Positions 15,682 through 22,997 of a DNA stretch of 33,283 nucleotides are shown here, piece after piece; the first letter of the stretch is position 1, and each line of letters begins with the position of its first letter. Made by a program: the position numbers and the translations under genes. Origin of the DNA: Nitrospira sp. (GTDB lineage Bacteria; Nitrospirota; Nitrospiria; Nitrospirales; Nitrospiraceae); contig JAHBWT010000047.1 in assembly GCA_019636815.1 (NCBI GenBank), forward strand, positions 1 to 33,283, in the 5' to 3' direction. The notes beneath the pieces were generated by a model. It searched no databases. It worked only from the letters and a program-made list of their open reading frames with translations, and was not told where the DNA came from.

Positions 15682-16295
15682 GTGCATTCTTTCTTGAACC
15701 TGACGAGCTGTCCATCGATCTCTTGCAGGCACGACTCTGTTCCATCGTCCTTGCGATCAGTGCCCTGAGCTGCCTCAGTCCCTTCAGCCACGGTCGGCTG
15801 GGAGGCCCGACGCGAGACATACACCGCAATAATCAAGATCACCACGACGAGCACATTCGCCCCAAGATCCATGAGATAGCGGTTGAACACGACATCGGTC
15901 AGTTCATCCATATACGAAATTTGGGTTCCGGTTGTCAGGATGCGTCGCGTTGAGGCAATCACGCAGATATACAAGAATGGTTCCAAGGTAATCACTTTGG
16001 TCTTAAGAAAATTAATAGTGGTCCTGAACAGCTCCAACAAGATGATGACCAATAAGAGATCATGCACCAGCCCGAGGACTGCGAGAACCGCATCCGATCC
16101 CACCGCAATCGAAAAGACATACCAGGCACGGACAAAGAGCACCATGCTGATCGCCAGGAAACTCAGTCCGGTCGTGAAGTACCCAAATCCATCAAGGGCT
16201 TCCATCATGCCGATCGTCCTGTCACCCAGGACACCATTGAAGAACGACCATCTGTTGGTCGGGCTATGTCTGACTGTTACGACCGTTCTCTCCAT
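15678..16295 (-). CDS. PsiE-like membrane protein
   Basis: A protein of about 205 residues with four predicted hydrophobic segments. It matches the phosphate-starvation-inducible PsiE family (PF06146) in its membrane core, including the ELFRTTINF and RRILTTGTQIS stretches. The role of PsiE is not established. The ATG at 16295 or 16298 follows GAGGCGGA; the frame is open back to 16367. The C-terminal tail after the last helix is polar and charged. Its TGA overlaps the NuoI-like start (ATGA), so the two proteins are made together. This suggests a membrane anchor or regulator acting with a ferredoxin, which is an inference from coupling only. Confidence 0.75.
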   Translation of the reverse strand: MERTVVTVRHSPTNRWSFFNGVLGDRTIGMMEALDGFGYFTTGLSFLAISMVLFVRAWYVFSIAVGSDAVLAVLGLVHDLLLVIILLELFRTTINFLKTKVITLEPFLYICVIASTRRILTTGTQISYMDELTDVVFNRYLMDLGANVLVVVILIIAVYVSRRASQPTVAEGTEAAQGTDRKDDGTESCLQEIDGQLVRFKKECT

Positions 16296-16419
16296 CATTC
16301 CGCCTCGTATACTGCACGGCATCCTGTCCTCACAAAACAGTGGCCACTGACCTGCATGGACGAACACTCCCTTGTGCTATGACTTGCGCCTGGCCCTGCC
16401 TGCCAGCCTGGTTAAACAA

Positions 16420-16524
16420 TCAATTCCGTCTATCTTCCTGCTCCTCCGGAATCGAGGCCCAAATCGTGATCCCCCACAGCAACACGACAATGCCAAGCAG
16501 GCTGTAAATCTGATACATTTTCAT
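16420..16524 (-). CDS. Putative 34-aa single-pass membrane peptide
   Basis: ATG 16524 is preceded by GCGAGG. The product starts MKMYQIYS, then has one clear transmembrane helix (LLGIVVLLWGITIWASI), and ends with a highly charged tail (PEEQEDRRN). This layout resembles small subunits of respiratory or transport complexes in general, but I recognise no family. It lies about 120 bases upstream of the PsiE-like gene on the same strand and could share its transcript. Confidence 0.5.
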   Translation of the reverse strand: MKMYQIYSLLGIVVLLWGITIWASIPEEQEDRRN

Positions 16525-16651
16525 GACCTCGCTTTCGATGACATGTTGAATTGGATCATTCGCCTCTGCTCACGTAACGTCTCAATTTCTCCGACGCCAG
16601 TCGCACGAGAGATACCCGCTGGCTATCGTGAGGGCCGCTCACGATAAACAT

Positions 16652-16979
16652 TCAAAATCTCGGTGCCGACCGGATCTCTTTTCTAATCTCCTCTTCACCA
16701 GCACAGGCTTGTTCAGCCAGCATGCGTTGCCCGGCACTGGCGACCTCAGGGATTCTGGCCTGACACGCCGTGAGGGTATCCTCCACTGCCCCTGAGGCCA
16801 CGACAGCAAGCTCTCCGATCGGAACGACAAGCTCTCCTGTCGGGGGTAAATCATGGTTCCCTTCACATGCGAATCCTCTGCTTGAGTAGGTGGAGTTGAC
16901 GGTATGGACAGGACTGCGAGCAGCACCACCATCGAAACAATGGCTACATGCTTTGTATTGTACTCGTCGTGGTTTTCAT
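16652..16979 (-). pseudogene. Secreted small protein gene with two frameshifts
   Basis: AGGAGG (16993-16988) lies eight bases before ATG 16979, which opens MKTTTSTIQSM and then meets TAG at 16946-16944. One missing base there would lead into a signal-peptide frame (AIVSMVVLLAVLSI, cleavage near PTQA). A second missing base, best placed in the run of five C (minus strand, 16842-16846), would lead into a third frame. That frame continues with PTGELVVPIGELAVVASGAV and ends with a Glu/Arg-rich tail at TGA 16652. With both bases restored the product is 109 residues, with a signal peptide and two cysteines in the mature part. It is either a decayed gene or two sequence errors; the homopolymer site favours error at the second. 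No family is recognised. Confidence 0.6.
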
Positions 16980-16993
16980 CGTGACGACCTCCT

Positions 16994-17553
16994 CATACTC
17001 TTTTGGGGGCTATTCGCGTGCTCCCCAGGTGGACTCACGGGAGGGACCGCACATGCACCGTTGGGTCACATCCCCACTGTGCAGGCACAGGAGACACAAC
17101 CGCTGTGGAATTCGCTATTTCGCATAGTGCACTCGCTTGACTCGACGAGATTCGTTATTCGAAGAAGCGGCGAAGACTGGGGAATCAGACGCGCATGAGA
17201 GAGAGGGAATGCGCGAGAGACAGGACAGTCGACGTTGCTTTGAACGTCATGACATCACCCTACAGGCCACTACCATTGGTGTCAATGCATCAAAGAGGAG
17301 CGGGTCATGTAATACTTTGATTCTATAGGGCTATATTTATTTTCTCGGATACATACATATTGGCTAGTTAGGAAAGACCTCCGGCACGTAGAGTTGCAGA
17401 ATGGCTGCCGTTACTTGAACTAGTTCCTTTCTGGCCTCCAGAAATTCTCTCTACACGAGAACAGTTTCACGAGCATTGATCATGAGTCTTTCGACCTATG
17501 GTCACGGACACCATAACATTCACCCTCTAGGAGGTTTGTGAGATAATCCCCCC
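16994..17553. other. Intergenic stretch before the transporter gene
   Basis: About 560 bases between the broken secreted-protein gene (minus) and the APC-type transporter (plus). I see no supported gene. AGGAGG at about 17530 is 20 or more bases before the transporter ATG, too far for normal use. No c-di-AMP (ydaO-type) riboswitch, which controls the related kimA gene in Bacillus, could be recognised. An AT-rich patch near 17310-17350 could hold promoter elements. Confidence 0.3.
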
Positions 17554-19368
17554 ATGATCCTGAAACGCTGGCTCGTCGGCGACCCACTGAAGACTGCCCA
17601 GGCTGCAGACCAGCGGTTGTCCAAAACACTTGCGCTCGCTATTTTCTCCTCAAACAACATTTCTTCCGTTGCCTATGCCACGGAAGAAATCCTACTGGTA
17701 CTTGTCTTGGCCGGAGCCGCGGCTATCGCATGGTCGATTCCCGTCAGTCTGGCTATCCTTTTCCTTGTTCTGGTTCTCACGATCTCCTACCGCCAGATCA
17801 TCTACGAATATCCGGAGGGCGGTGGAGCCTATACCGTTGCCAAGGCAAACCTAGGAGAACTTCCATCACTCGCTGCCGCCGGCGCGTTAATGATCAGCTA
17901 TGTCGTCACCGTAGCCGTCAGTATTGCGGCCGGCATTGCTGCGCTGACGTCTGCGATTCCAAGCTTGTTCGCGCACCGCGAAGCTTTGGGGCTGGTGACC
18001 ATCCTGTTCATCGTCATCATGAACTTGCGCGGCGTCCGCGAATCAGGGCAATTCTTTTCCATCCCCACCTACTTCGCCATCGGAGTGTTGAGTCTGCTGG
18101 TAGTCGTGGGCGTCGTCCGGTCTCTGTACGATTCCAAGCCGGTTCCCCCCGCGATGGGACTCAACGGAGGATTGGAGCCGATAACCCTCTTCCTGATTCT
18201 CCGCTCGTTTGCAGTAGGATGTTCAGCGGTCACCGGTATGGAAGTGATCTCAAACGGGGTGAAGGCCTTCCGTGCTCCTGAATCGAAGAATGCCGCCACC
18301 ACCATGATCTGGATGTCCATCATTCTTGGATCGCTGTTCATGGGAGTCAGCTGGTTGGCCTACCATTATGGCGTCTTACCCAAAGCCGATGAAACCGTCG
18401 TGTCTCAGCTGGCTCGCCTAACCTTCGGCAATGGTGCTGCCTATTATGCCGTCCAGATCGGTACCATGATACTTTTGATCCTTGCGGCAAACAGCGCGTT
18501 TGCAGGGTTCCCACATTTAGCCTCAATTCTCGCGCGAGACGGATTCATGCCCCACCAGATGGCGACGTTCGGCGACCGGCTGGTCTTCTCCAACGGAATC
18601 GTCATTCTTGGGTTCTTCGCCTGCCTCCTCCTCGTGCTGTTCCAAGGCGATACACACGCGCTGATTCCGCTCTATGCCATCGGCGTGTTTCTGTCTTTTA
18701 CCATTTCTCAATCGGGAATGGTCCATAGCTGGCTCAGACGGAAAGGAAAGCATTGGAGAGAAAAGCTCTTGGTCAATGGCGTGGGAGCCTTTACGACCGG
18801 AGTCGCCACGATAATCATCGCGACCACAAAATTCTGGGACGGTTCCTGGATCGTTTTGTTTTTAGTCATGCTCTTGATCATGATGTTTCGAGGGATTCGG
18901 TCCCATTACAAAGCGGTGAAGGAACAGATCACGCTCACTCGGGATTCCCGTCCACCGCGTCCCAGACACAACCTGATCCTGATCCCAATCAGTGGGGTGA
19001 ACCGGTCGGTTGTCCGAGCGGTGGACTATGCACGAAGCCGGGGCGGGGATATCAAAGCCTTGCTCGTCGATGTCAACAAGGAAGAAACTGCGCTCGCGGA
19101 AATACAGTGGGCACAGTGGGGTTGCGGAGTACCATTGATCGTCCTCCCCTCCCCCTATCGCTCCATTCTGGGATCGATCATGGACTTCATTGAAGAGCAA
19201 CGGCAGAAAGACCCGGATTGTTGGATCACCGTGGTCCTCCCGGAGATCCTCCCGGCCCGGTGGTGGCAGAATATTCTGCACAACCAACGGGCACTGATGT
19301 TGAAAGCCTCCTTATTGTTCAAAGATCGTGTGGTCCTTACGGATGTGCCGTACCATTTGACCAGATGA
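17554..19368 (+). CDS. APC-superfamily transporter, KimA-like
   Basis: An inner-membrane transporter of 604 residues: an APC-fold core of about 12 helices (residues about 28-450), then a cytoplasmic domain of about 150 residues that resembles the USP-like domain of KimA. The N-terminal signature (ISSVAYATEE) and the YEYPEGGGAYTVAK stretch in the third helix region match KimA of Bacillus subtilis, a proton-coupled potassium importer about 607 residues long. One odd point: the first-helix motif reads SSNNISSVAY, where KimA relatives have SSDxxSS. The potassium-binding aspartate is thus Asn34, so the substrate may not be potassium. The start ATG has no nearby Shine-Dalgarno sequence. The stop overlaps the next start. 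Confidence 0.85.
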   Translation: MILKRWLVGDPLKTAQAADQRLSKTLALAIFSSNNISSVAYATEEILLVLVLAGAAAIAWSIPVSLAILFLVLVLTISYRQIIYEYPEGGGAYTVAKANLGELPSLAAAGALMISYVVTVAVSIAAGIAALTSAIPSLFAHREALGLVTILFIVIMNLRGVRESGQFFSIPTYFAIGVLSLLVVVGVVRSLYDSKPVPPAMGLNGGLEPITLFLILRSFAVGCSAVTGMEVISNGVKAFRAPESKNAATTMIWMSIILGSLFMGVSWLAYHYGVLPKADETVVSQLARLTFGNGAAYYAVQIGTMILLILAANSAFAGFPHLASILARDGFMPHQMATFGDRLVFSNGIVILGFFACLLLVLFQGDTHALIPLYAIGVFLSFTISQSGMVHSWLRRKGKHWREKLLVNGVGAFTTGVATIIIATTKFWDGSWIVLFLVMLLIMMFRGIRSHYKAVKEQITLTRDSRPPRPRHNLILIPISGVNRSVVRAVDYARSRGGDIKALLVDVNKEETALAEIQWAQWGCGVPLIVLPSPYRSILGSIMDFIEEQRQKDPDCWITVVLPEILPARWWQNILHNQRALMLKASLLFKDRVVLTDVPYHLTR

Positions 19369-20450
19369 GCATGAAGAGTCAACCGTACAACGTGAGAAGT
19401 GAACGGTTTGAGATCCGCCTTTTCTTTCCCCTCCTTGCCAACTTTTTAACGTTCGCATTCGTCCTTAGTTTCCTGACCGGGCAATCGCTCGCCTTCACAA
19501 TCACGGAGCCAGCAGAAGGGACCACCCTAGCTGCAGGAAGCACTATCTCGGTTCATGTGGATCTTGGAAAGGACAGCGGGATTATTAAGGTTCGTTATTA
19601 TTGGTACGGTGAGCAGGACGAGACCTTGGTCGAACAGGATGACTCGACAGCCACCGGTTCGATCGTGGCACAGGTTGCGATGATTGGACTGGCCGAGCAG
19701 GACCCGGCCTTCAGTGGTCCGTTGAAAGTGCCACAGGATGGCATCGGACCGATGCGCCTGTTGGCGGTGGCCGAAATCTCCCGTGGGCGATTGGGTACAA
19801 GATCCATCTTCGATGAAGTGATCGTGAATGTCGAACCACCTGCCGCTCTCACCGCCATCGATTTTGAGACGGATAAGCCTCTGCAGCTGGGACGGACAGG
19901 ACAATCTTCAGCCTTCGGCCATGTGGATTCACTGGGCAAGATTTTCGAGTTGCCTGTCGTGGGCGAGTTCGCCGATGACATAATTCGCCGGATCAGTGCT
20001 CCCTCCACCGGAACGAGCTATCACTCATCAAATCCCGACGTCATTCGGGTCTTGTCCAACGGCCTCTTACAGATCGTCGGCAACGGCAAAACCGTGCTCA
20101 CCGTCACCAATCGAGGTCAACACGGCGTCCTCGATGTCGGAGTCACCGTCAACGACGAACCCAACGAACCGCCGGTTGCCGATGCGGGACCGAATCGAAC
20201 AGTGAAGGGTGGGTCAAAGGTGAAGCTGAACGGGTTGAAGAGTCGCGATCCGGAAGGCGAGGCCCTATATTATGCCTGGAGCCAAGTGCGCGGCAGCAAA
20301 GTCTCGCTGTTGGACGTGAACGGCCCGGAGGCCTCCTTCCAAGCGCCGTACGTCTCTGAGCCCAGGACTTACCGGTTCAAGCTGAGAGTAACGGATAAAA
20401 AGGGAGCCGATAGCTTGCCGGCATTTGTGGATGTGACGGTGGAGCCTTGA
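19365..20450 (+). CDS. Secreted PKD/Ig-like domain protein
   Basis: An exported protein of about 361 residues. The ATG at 19365 overlaps the transporter's TGA (ATGA); a second ATG follows at 19371. A long basic N-region and hydrophobic core (about residues 18-43, ending SLA) form a signal peptide or membrane anchor. The N-terminal part contains beta-rich repeats. The C-terminal 90 or so residues are PKD-like, with PVADAGPNRTVKGG and SRDPEGEALYYAWSQ as hallmarks. Such domains mediate surface or periplasmic protein contacts. Its coupling to the transporter is unusual and suggests a periplasmic partner, but this is inferred only from the overlap. Confidence 0.75.
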   Translation: MSMKSQPYNVRSERFEIRLFFPLLANFLTFAFVLSFLTGQSLAFTITEPAEGTTLAAGSTISVHVDLGKDSGIIKVRYYWYGEQDETLVEQDDSTATGSIVAQVAMIGLAEQDPAFSGPLKVPQDGIGPMRLLAVAEISRGRLGTRSIFDEVIVNVEPPAALTAIDFETDKPLQLGRTGQSSAFGHVDSLGKIFELPVVGEFADDIIRRISAPSTGTSYHSSNPDVIRVLSNGLLQIVGNGKTVLTVTNRGQHGVLDVGVTVNDEPNEPPVADAGPNRTVKGGSKVKLNGLKSRDPEGEALYYAWSQVRGSKVSLLDVNGPEASFQAPYVSEPRTYRFKLRVTDKKGADSLPAFVDVTVEP

Positions 20451-20531
20451 CGGCTCCTGCAAAAGCTCAACTTCGGTAGCGGGCGCCACAATCTGCATGA
20501 GTCGGACCGACAGTGGCGGGGCTGGTTACCA

Positions 20532-21119
20532 CTAAGCCCCCTGCTTTCCTTTGCCTTTCACAACCAGGGCAATCACCTGATAGAGCTTCTCGACTCTGGC
20601 CTTGTATTGATTCATGAACTGAGCTGTCCACATCATGTTGTACTCGATCGCGGCACTTTTCTTCATTCCCGCGTCCTTTTCGCCAACGGGAGAGGAATAG
20701 TGCGCAATGAGGCGGTCCAGTTCGTCTTCACCAAAATTTCTCGAATACGCATGTTTTAGATGGTCATGGAGGGTCTCAACCTGCCCGATCGTTTTTCTGA
20801 GATCCGTCAAGAATACTTCGAGAAGTTGTTCGATTTCGTTTTTCTTTTTACCGGTCAGATCAGGGTAGGCGCTCTCTATGGCTTTTCGTATTTGCTGCTC
20901 GTATTCGCGAATATATTTCTGAGTGAGCGCGTCATATTCCGACTCCAACTCTGAAACTTTGATGAGCGTGAGCAATTTCTCAATCTTGATCGCCTTTGAG
21001 TTCTCTATCGTTGCCGCGCCCACAGAAGCCACACCACATGCGAGCGCCATGCAACAGCACCAACTTCCGAGAGAAACAAGCGCAACCTTTCCATGATGCA
21101 TTCCCATCACGCTGTGCAT
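20532..21119 (-). CDS. DUF2059-like exported protein
   Basis: About 195 residues. The ATG at 21119 is preferred because AGAGG lies eight bases upstream; an in-frame GTG at 21128 is the alternative. A hydrophobic N-terminal stretch with several cysteines (CCCMALACGVASVGA) looks like a signal peptide, possibly with a poor lipobox. The mature part is helical and charged, with a KKKNEIEQLLEVF stretch and a C-terminal region (GEDELDRLIAHYSSPVG) characteristic of DUF2059-type periplasmic proteins. The function is unknown. It is convergent with the PKD-like gene. Confidence 0.7.
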   Translation of the reverse strand: MHSVMGMHHGKVALVSLGSWCCCMALACGVASVGAATIENSKAIKIEKLLTLIKVSELESEYDALTQKYIREYEQQIRKAIESAYPDLTGKKKNEIEQLLEVFLTDLRKTIGQVETLHDHLKHAYSRNFGEDELDRLIAHYSSPVGEKDAGMKKSAAIEYNMMWTAQFMNQYKARVEKLYQVIALVVKGKGKQGA

Positions 21120-21189
21120 AGAGCGCACCTCTTGCTATCGAGTCTACTCCGATTGGACTGATGGTCAAGAAATAGAGAGCCTTCTACTG

Positions 21190-22755
21190 TCAGGCCTTGC
21201 TTAACCGAACCGATCCGTAGGTTCGGCGAGCGTGTTGGAGTTCCTCGATGTGCGTCCGCAGCGCCGAACGAAAGGGTGAGCGCTCCACGTCACGTCTGAA
21301 TCGTTTGCTCTCATATGTGACCTGATCAATCGCCTCAGCCAGCTGTGCGACCAAGCGCGTCCCAGATCCGGTAAGCCACCCGAGATGATGATCGGCATAG
21401 TGAAGGTCCTGCAGCGAGTACCGGACGGACTCGATTTCTTCCACACAACGAAATTGCGCTCGCTGTAAGTCTCGGTTCCTGAGCCCCGCCTTTTTCCATC
21501 GTTCCGCCCCACCCCGGCCCGCTGCCCAGGACGAGAGCCGCTCGAACAAGAGCGCGCCCATGGTGAACGTAAAGGTTGCATGTAGAATGCCGCGCAAAGG
21601 GCGAAGGCTTCGTCGCCACGGTGAGTAGAATATCTGCTGATTATGGTCTCCGCGATACATGACATATTTCCGCAGCAGGAGATTCAAATGGTGATGGCTG
21701 TTCTCATGGATGAGATCGTCGATCAAATCGAGATCGTCGCGGTCGAAACAGTTGATGAAGGACAATCCCGGCCGATGCCGATAGCTGAAGCTGACCACGC
21801 CCTTCGCCTGGAGCGGAATAATGCGAGAAGTTAGCAGTGCCAGCACGCTGTGCCCTTCCGGCCATGCAAGCTGGATGGTCCGCCAAGCACGAGCGATACG
21901 ATCAACTTGTCGTTGATCAGTGAGCTTCACCTTTCTTGGCCGGCGATCCTTCCCATAGACAATCGTCGGGCCGACCGTGACCGGATCACGGGGGTTCTGA
22001 ATTGCGATCGTCGGCGGATGGCATACCCACTGCCATTGCCCCTGCCTTCCCCACCCCGACCAAATCGGCGAAACCCTCGTTCCGATCTGGACTGAAATTC
22101 CGGCTGGCTCCACCAGAAACATCGCGCGGCCCGCCGATCGACGCAACGCCCGTCGTATGTCGCTCGGTGCCTGACACCAGGCTCCGGTGTCCTCAATGGA
22201 GAGAGTTCCGGGAACTTCGGCTTTCTCGAAATTGTCTTTCAAGGTTCCCCATGCTTCCCACCGCACCAGCTTTTGCTGCCGACACCACGCGATCGGTACG
22301 ACCGGATCGAACCAAAGAGACTCTTGAGTCAACTCCCTCGCTAAGGACCGGCATAGATCGGACAACCGTTTTTCGAGCCCGCTTACCCGCGCCTTACCTG
22401 ATGGGAAGAGATCATCGAAGTACCCGTGTTCAAAAAACTTCTCCTGACATTCGTCGAACAACTGCACCGTAAATTCTGCCAGATCCTGTTCCCGCCTCCA
22501 CTGTTTGAGCACATCCAAGAAATAGACGAGGTCATTGAGCGTCTCAATCCAGCCGACCACTTTCCAATTTGAGTAGACCTCTAGCGAGAAACGTGAGCGG
22601 AGGCGGTCAAAGAAGCCGGTTGAAAGCCCCCATTCACGGGTAAGATCCGCATGATCGGCATGTAGCTCTCGACAGAGATCGGTGAGTAACCGCCGCATCG
22701 ATTGGCGAAACTCATCTCGCAATCGCACAAGCGGTTGAGGATCAAGTAGGCGCAT
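21190..22755 (-). CDS. HExxH-type putative peptide-modifying enzyme
   Basis: A 521-residue soluble protein with HENSH at residues 350-354 (the HExxH motif), followed by FYSPWRRSLRPLRGILH at 376-392. This pattern matches the HExxH motif family linked to peptide natural products, described as aKG-HExxH-type peptide beta-hydroxylases (the TIGR04267 domain). In that family the HExxH and a later acidic residue bind iron with 2-oxoglutarate, and the enzyme hydroxylates a ribosomal precursor peptide. The large N-terminal half (1-330) has no motif I recognise. No signal peptide or membrane segment is seen. A 45-residue ORF overlaps its start by 14 bases. The family call is from memory of the motif; a zinc protease is the alternative. 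Confidence 0.7.
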   Translation of the reverse strand: MRLLDPQPLVRLRDEFRQSMRRLLTDLCRELHADHADLTREWGLSTGFFDRLRSRFSLEVYSNWKVVGWIETLNDLVYFLDVLKQWRREQDLAEFTVQLFDECQEKFFEHGYFDDLFPSGKARVSGLEKRLSDLCRSLARELTQESLWFDPVVPIAWCRQQKLVRWEAWGTLKDNFEKAEVPGTLSIEDTGAWCQAPSDIRRALRRSAGRAMFLVEPAGISVQIGTRVSPIWSGWGRQGQWQWVCHPPTIAIQNPRDPVTVGPTIVYGKDRRPRKVKLTDQRQVDRIARAWRTIQLAWPEGHSVLALLTSRIIPLQAKGVVSFSYRHRPGLSFINCFDRDDLDLIDDLIHENSHHHLNLLLRKYVMYRGDHNQQIFYSPWRRSLRPLRGILHATFTFTMGALLFERLSSWAAGRGGAERWKKAGLRNRDLQRAQFRCVEEIESVRYSLQDLHYADHHLGWLTGSGTRLVAQLAEAIDQVTYESKRFRRDVERSPFRSALRTHIEELQHARRTYGSVRLSKA

Positions 22756-22879
22756 GGGAGACGCGACGACACAAGAACCGCTGCGCGGACTCTAGCTCAA
22801 TGAGAAGGATGCCGCAAGCAGGAAGCCATGAGGACACAAAGACGTTCCGTGCAATCTCTTGCACGTTCTTACCGCACAT
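22742..22879 (-). CDS. Small ORF overlapping the HExxH enzyme, 45 aa
   Basis: ATG 22879 has AGGAG about ten bases upstream. The 45-residue product has three cysteines (C2, C22, C37), an acidic middle with hydrophobic runs (ACGILLIELESAQ) and a basic end (LCRRVSHAPT). It overlaps the HExxH enzyme start by 14 bases, the layout of translationally coupled genes. This position makes it a candidate precursor or partner peptide for the enzyme. The frame stays open upstream, so a longer form with another cysteine (a CTMC pair) is possible, which would suggest a zinc ribbon. Without homologues it could be a chance ORF. Confidence 0.4.
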   Translation of the reverse strand: MCGKNVQEIARNVFVSSWLPACGILLIELESAQRFLCRRVSHAPT

Positions 22880-22997
22880 CGTACAGTGACTCCTCAACAA
22901 ATTGTTCCGAGGCTGACAAACCTGCAACCTGTTCAGTGACGTCGAACAGCATCGAAACAGCCAGAACCCTACTGCAGAACCTTGGAATTCACGTATC

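Noticed and set aside
16948-17127. Plus-strand ORF of 59 codons with a signal-peptide-like start
   Set aside because: It has no ribosome binding site, overlaps the start region of the better supported minus-strand gene, and its second half is unusually Arg/His-rich and not protein-like.
16994-17553. A c-di-AMP (ydaO) riboswitch upstream of the KimA-like gene
   Set aside because: I could not find the conserved GC-rich core elements of that riboswitch in the leader.
20518-20540. GGGGCT/AGCCCC inverted repeat between convergent genes
   Set aside because: The stem is six bases with an 11-base loop, overlaps the DUF2059 stop, and has no T-run, so it is not a supported terminator.
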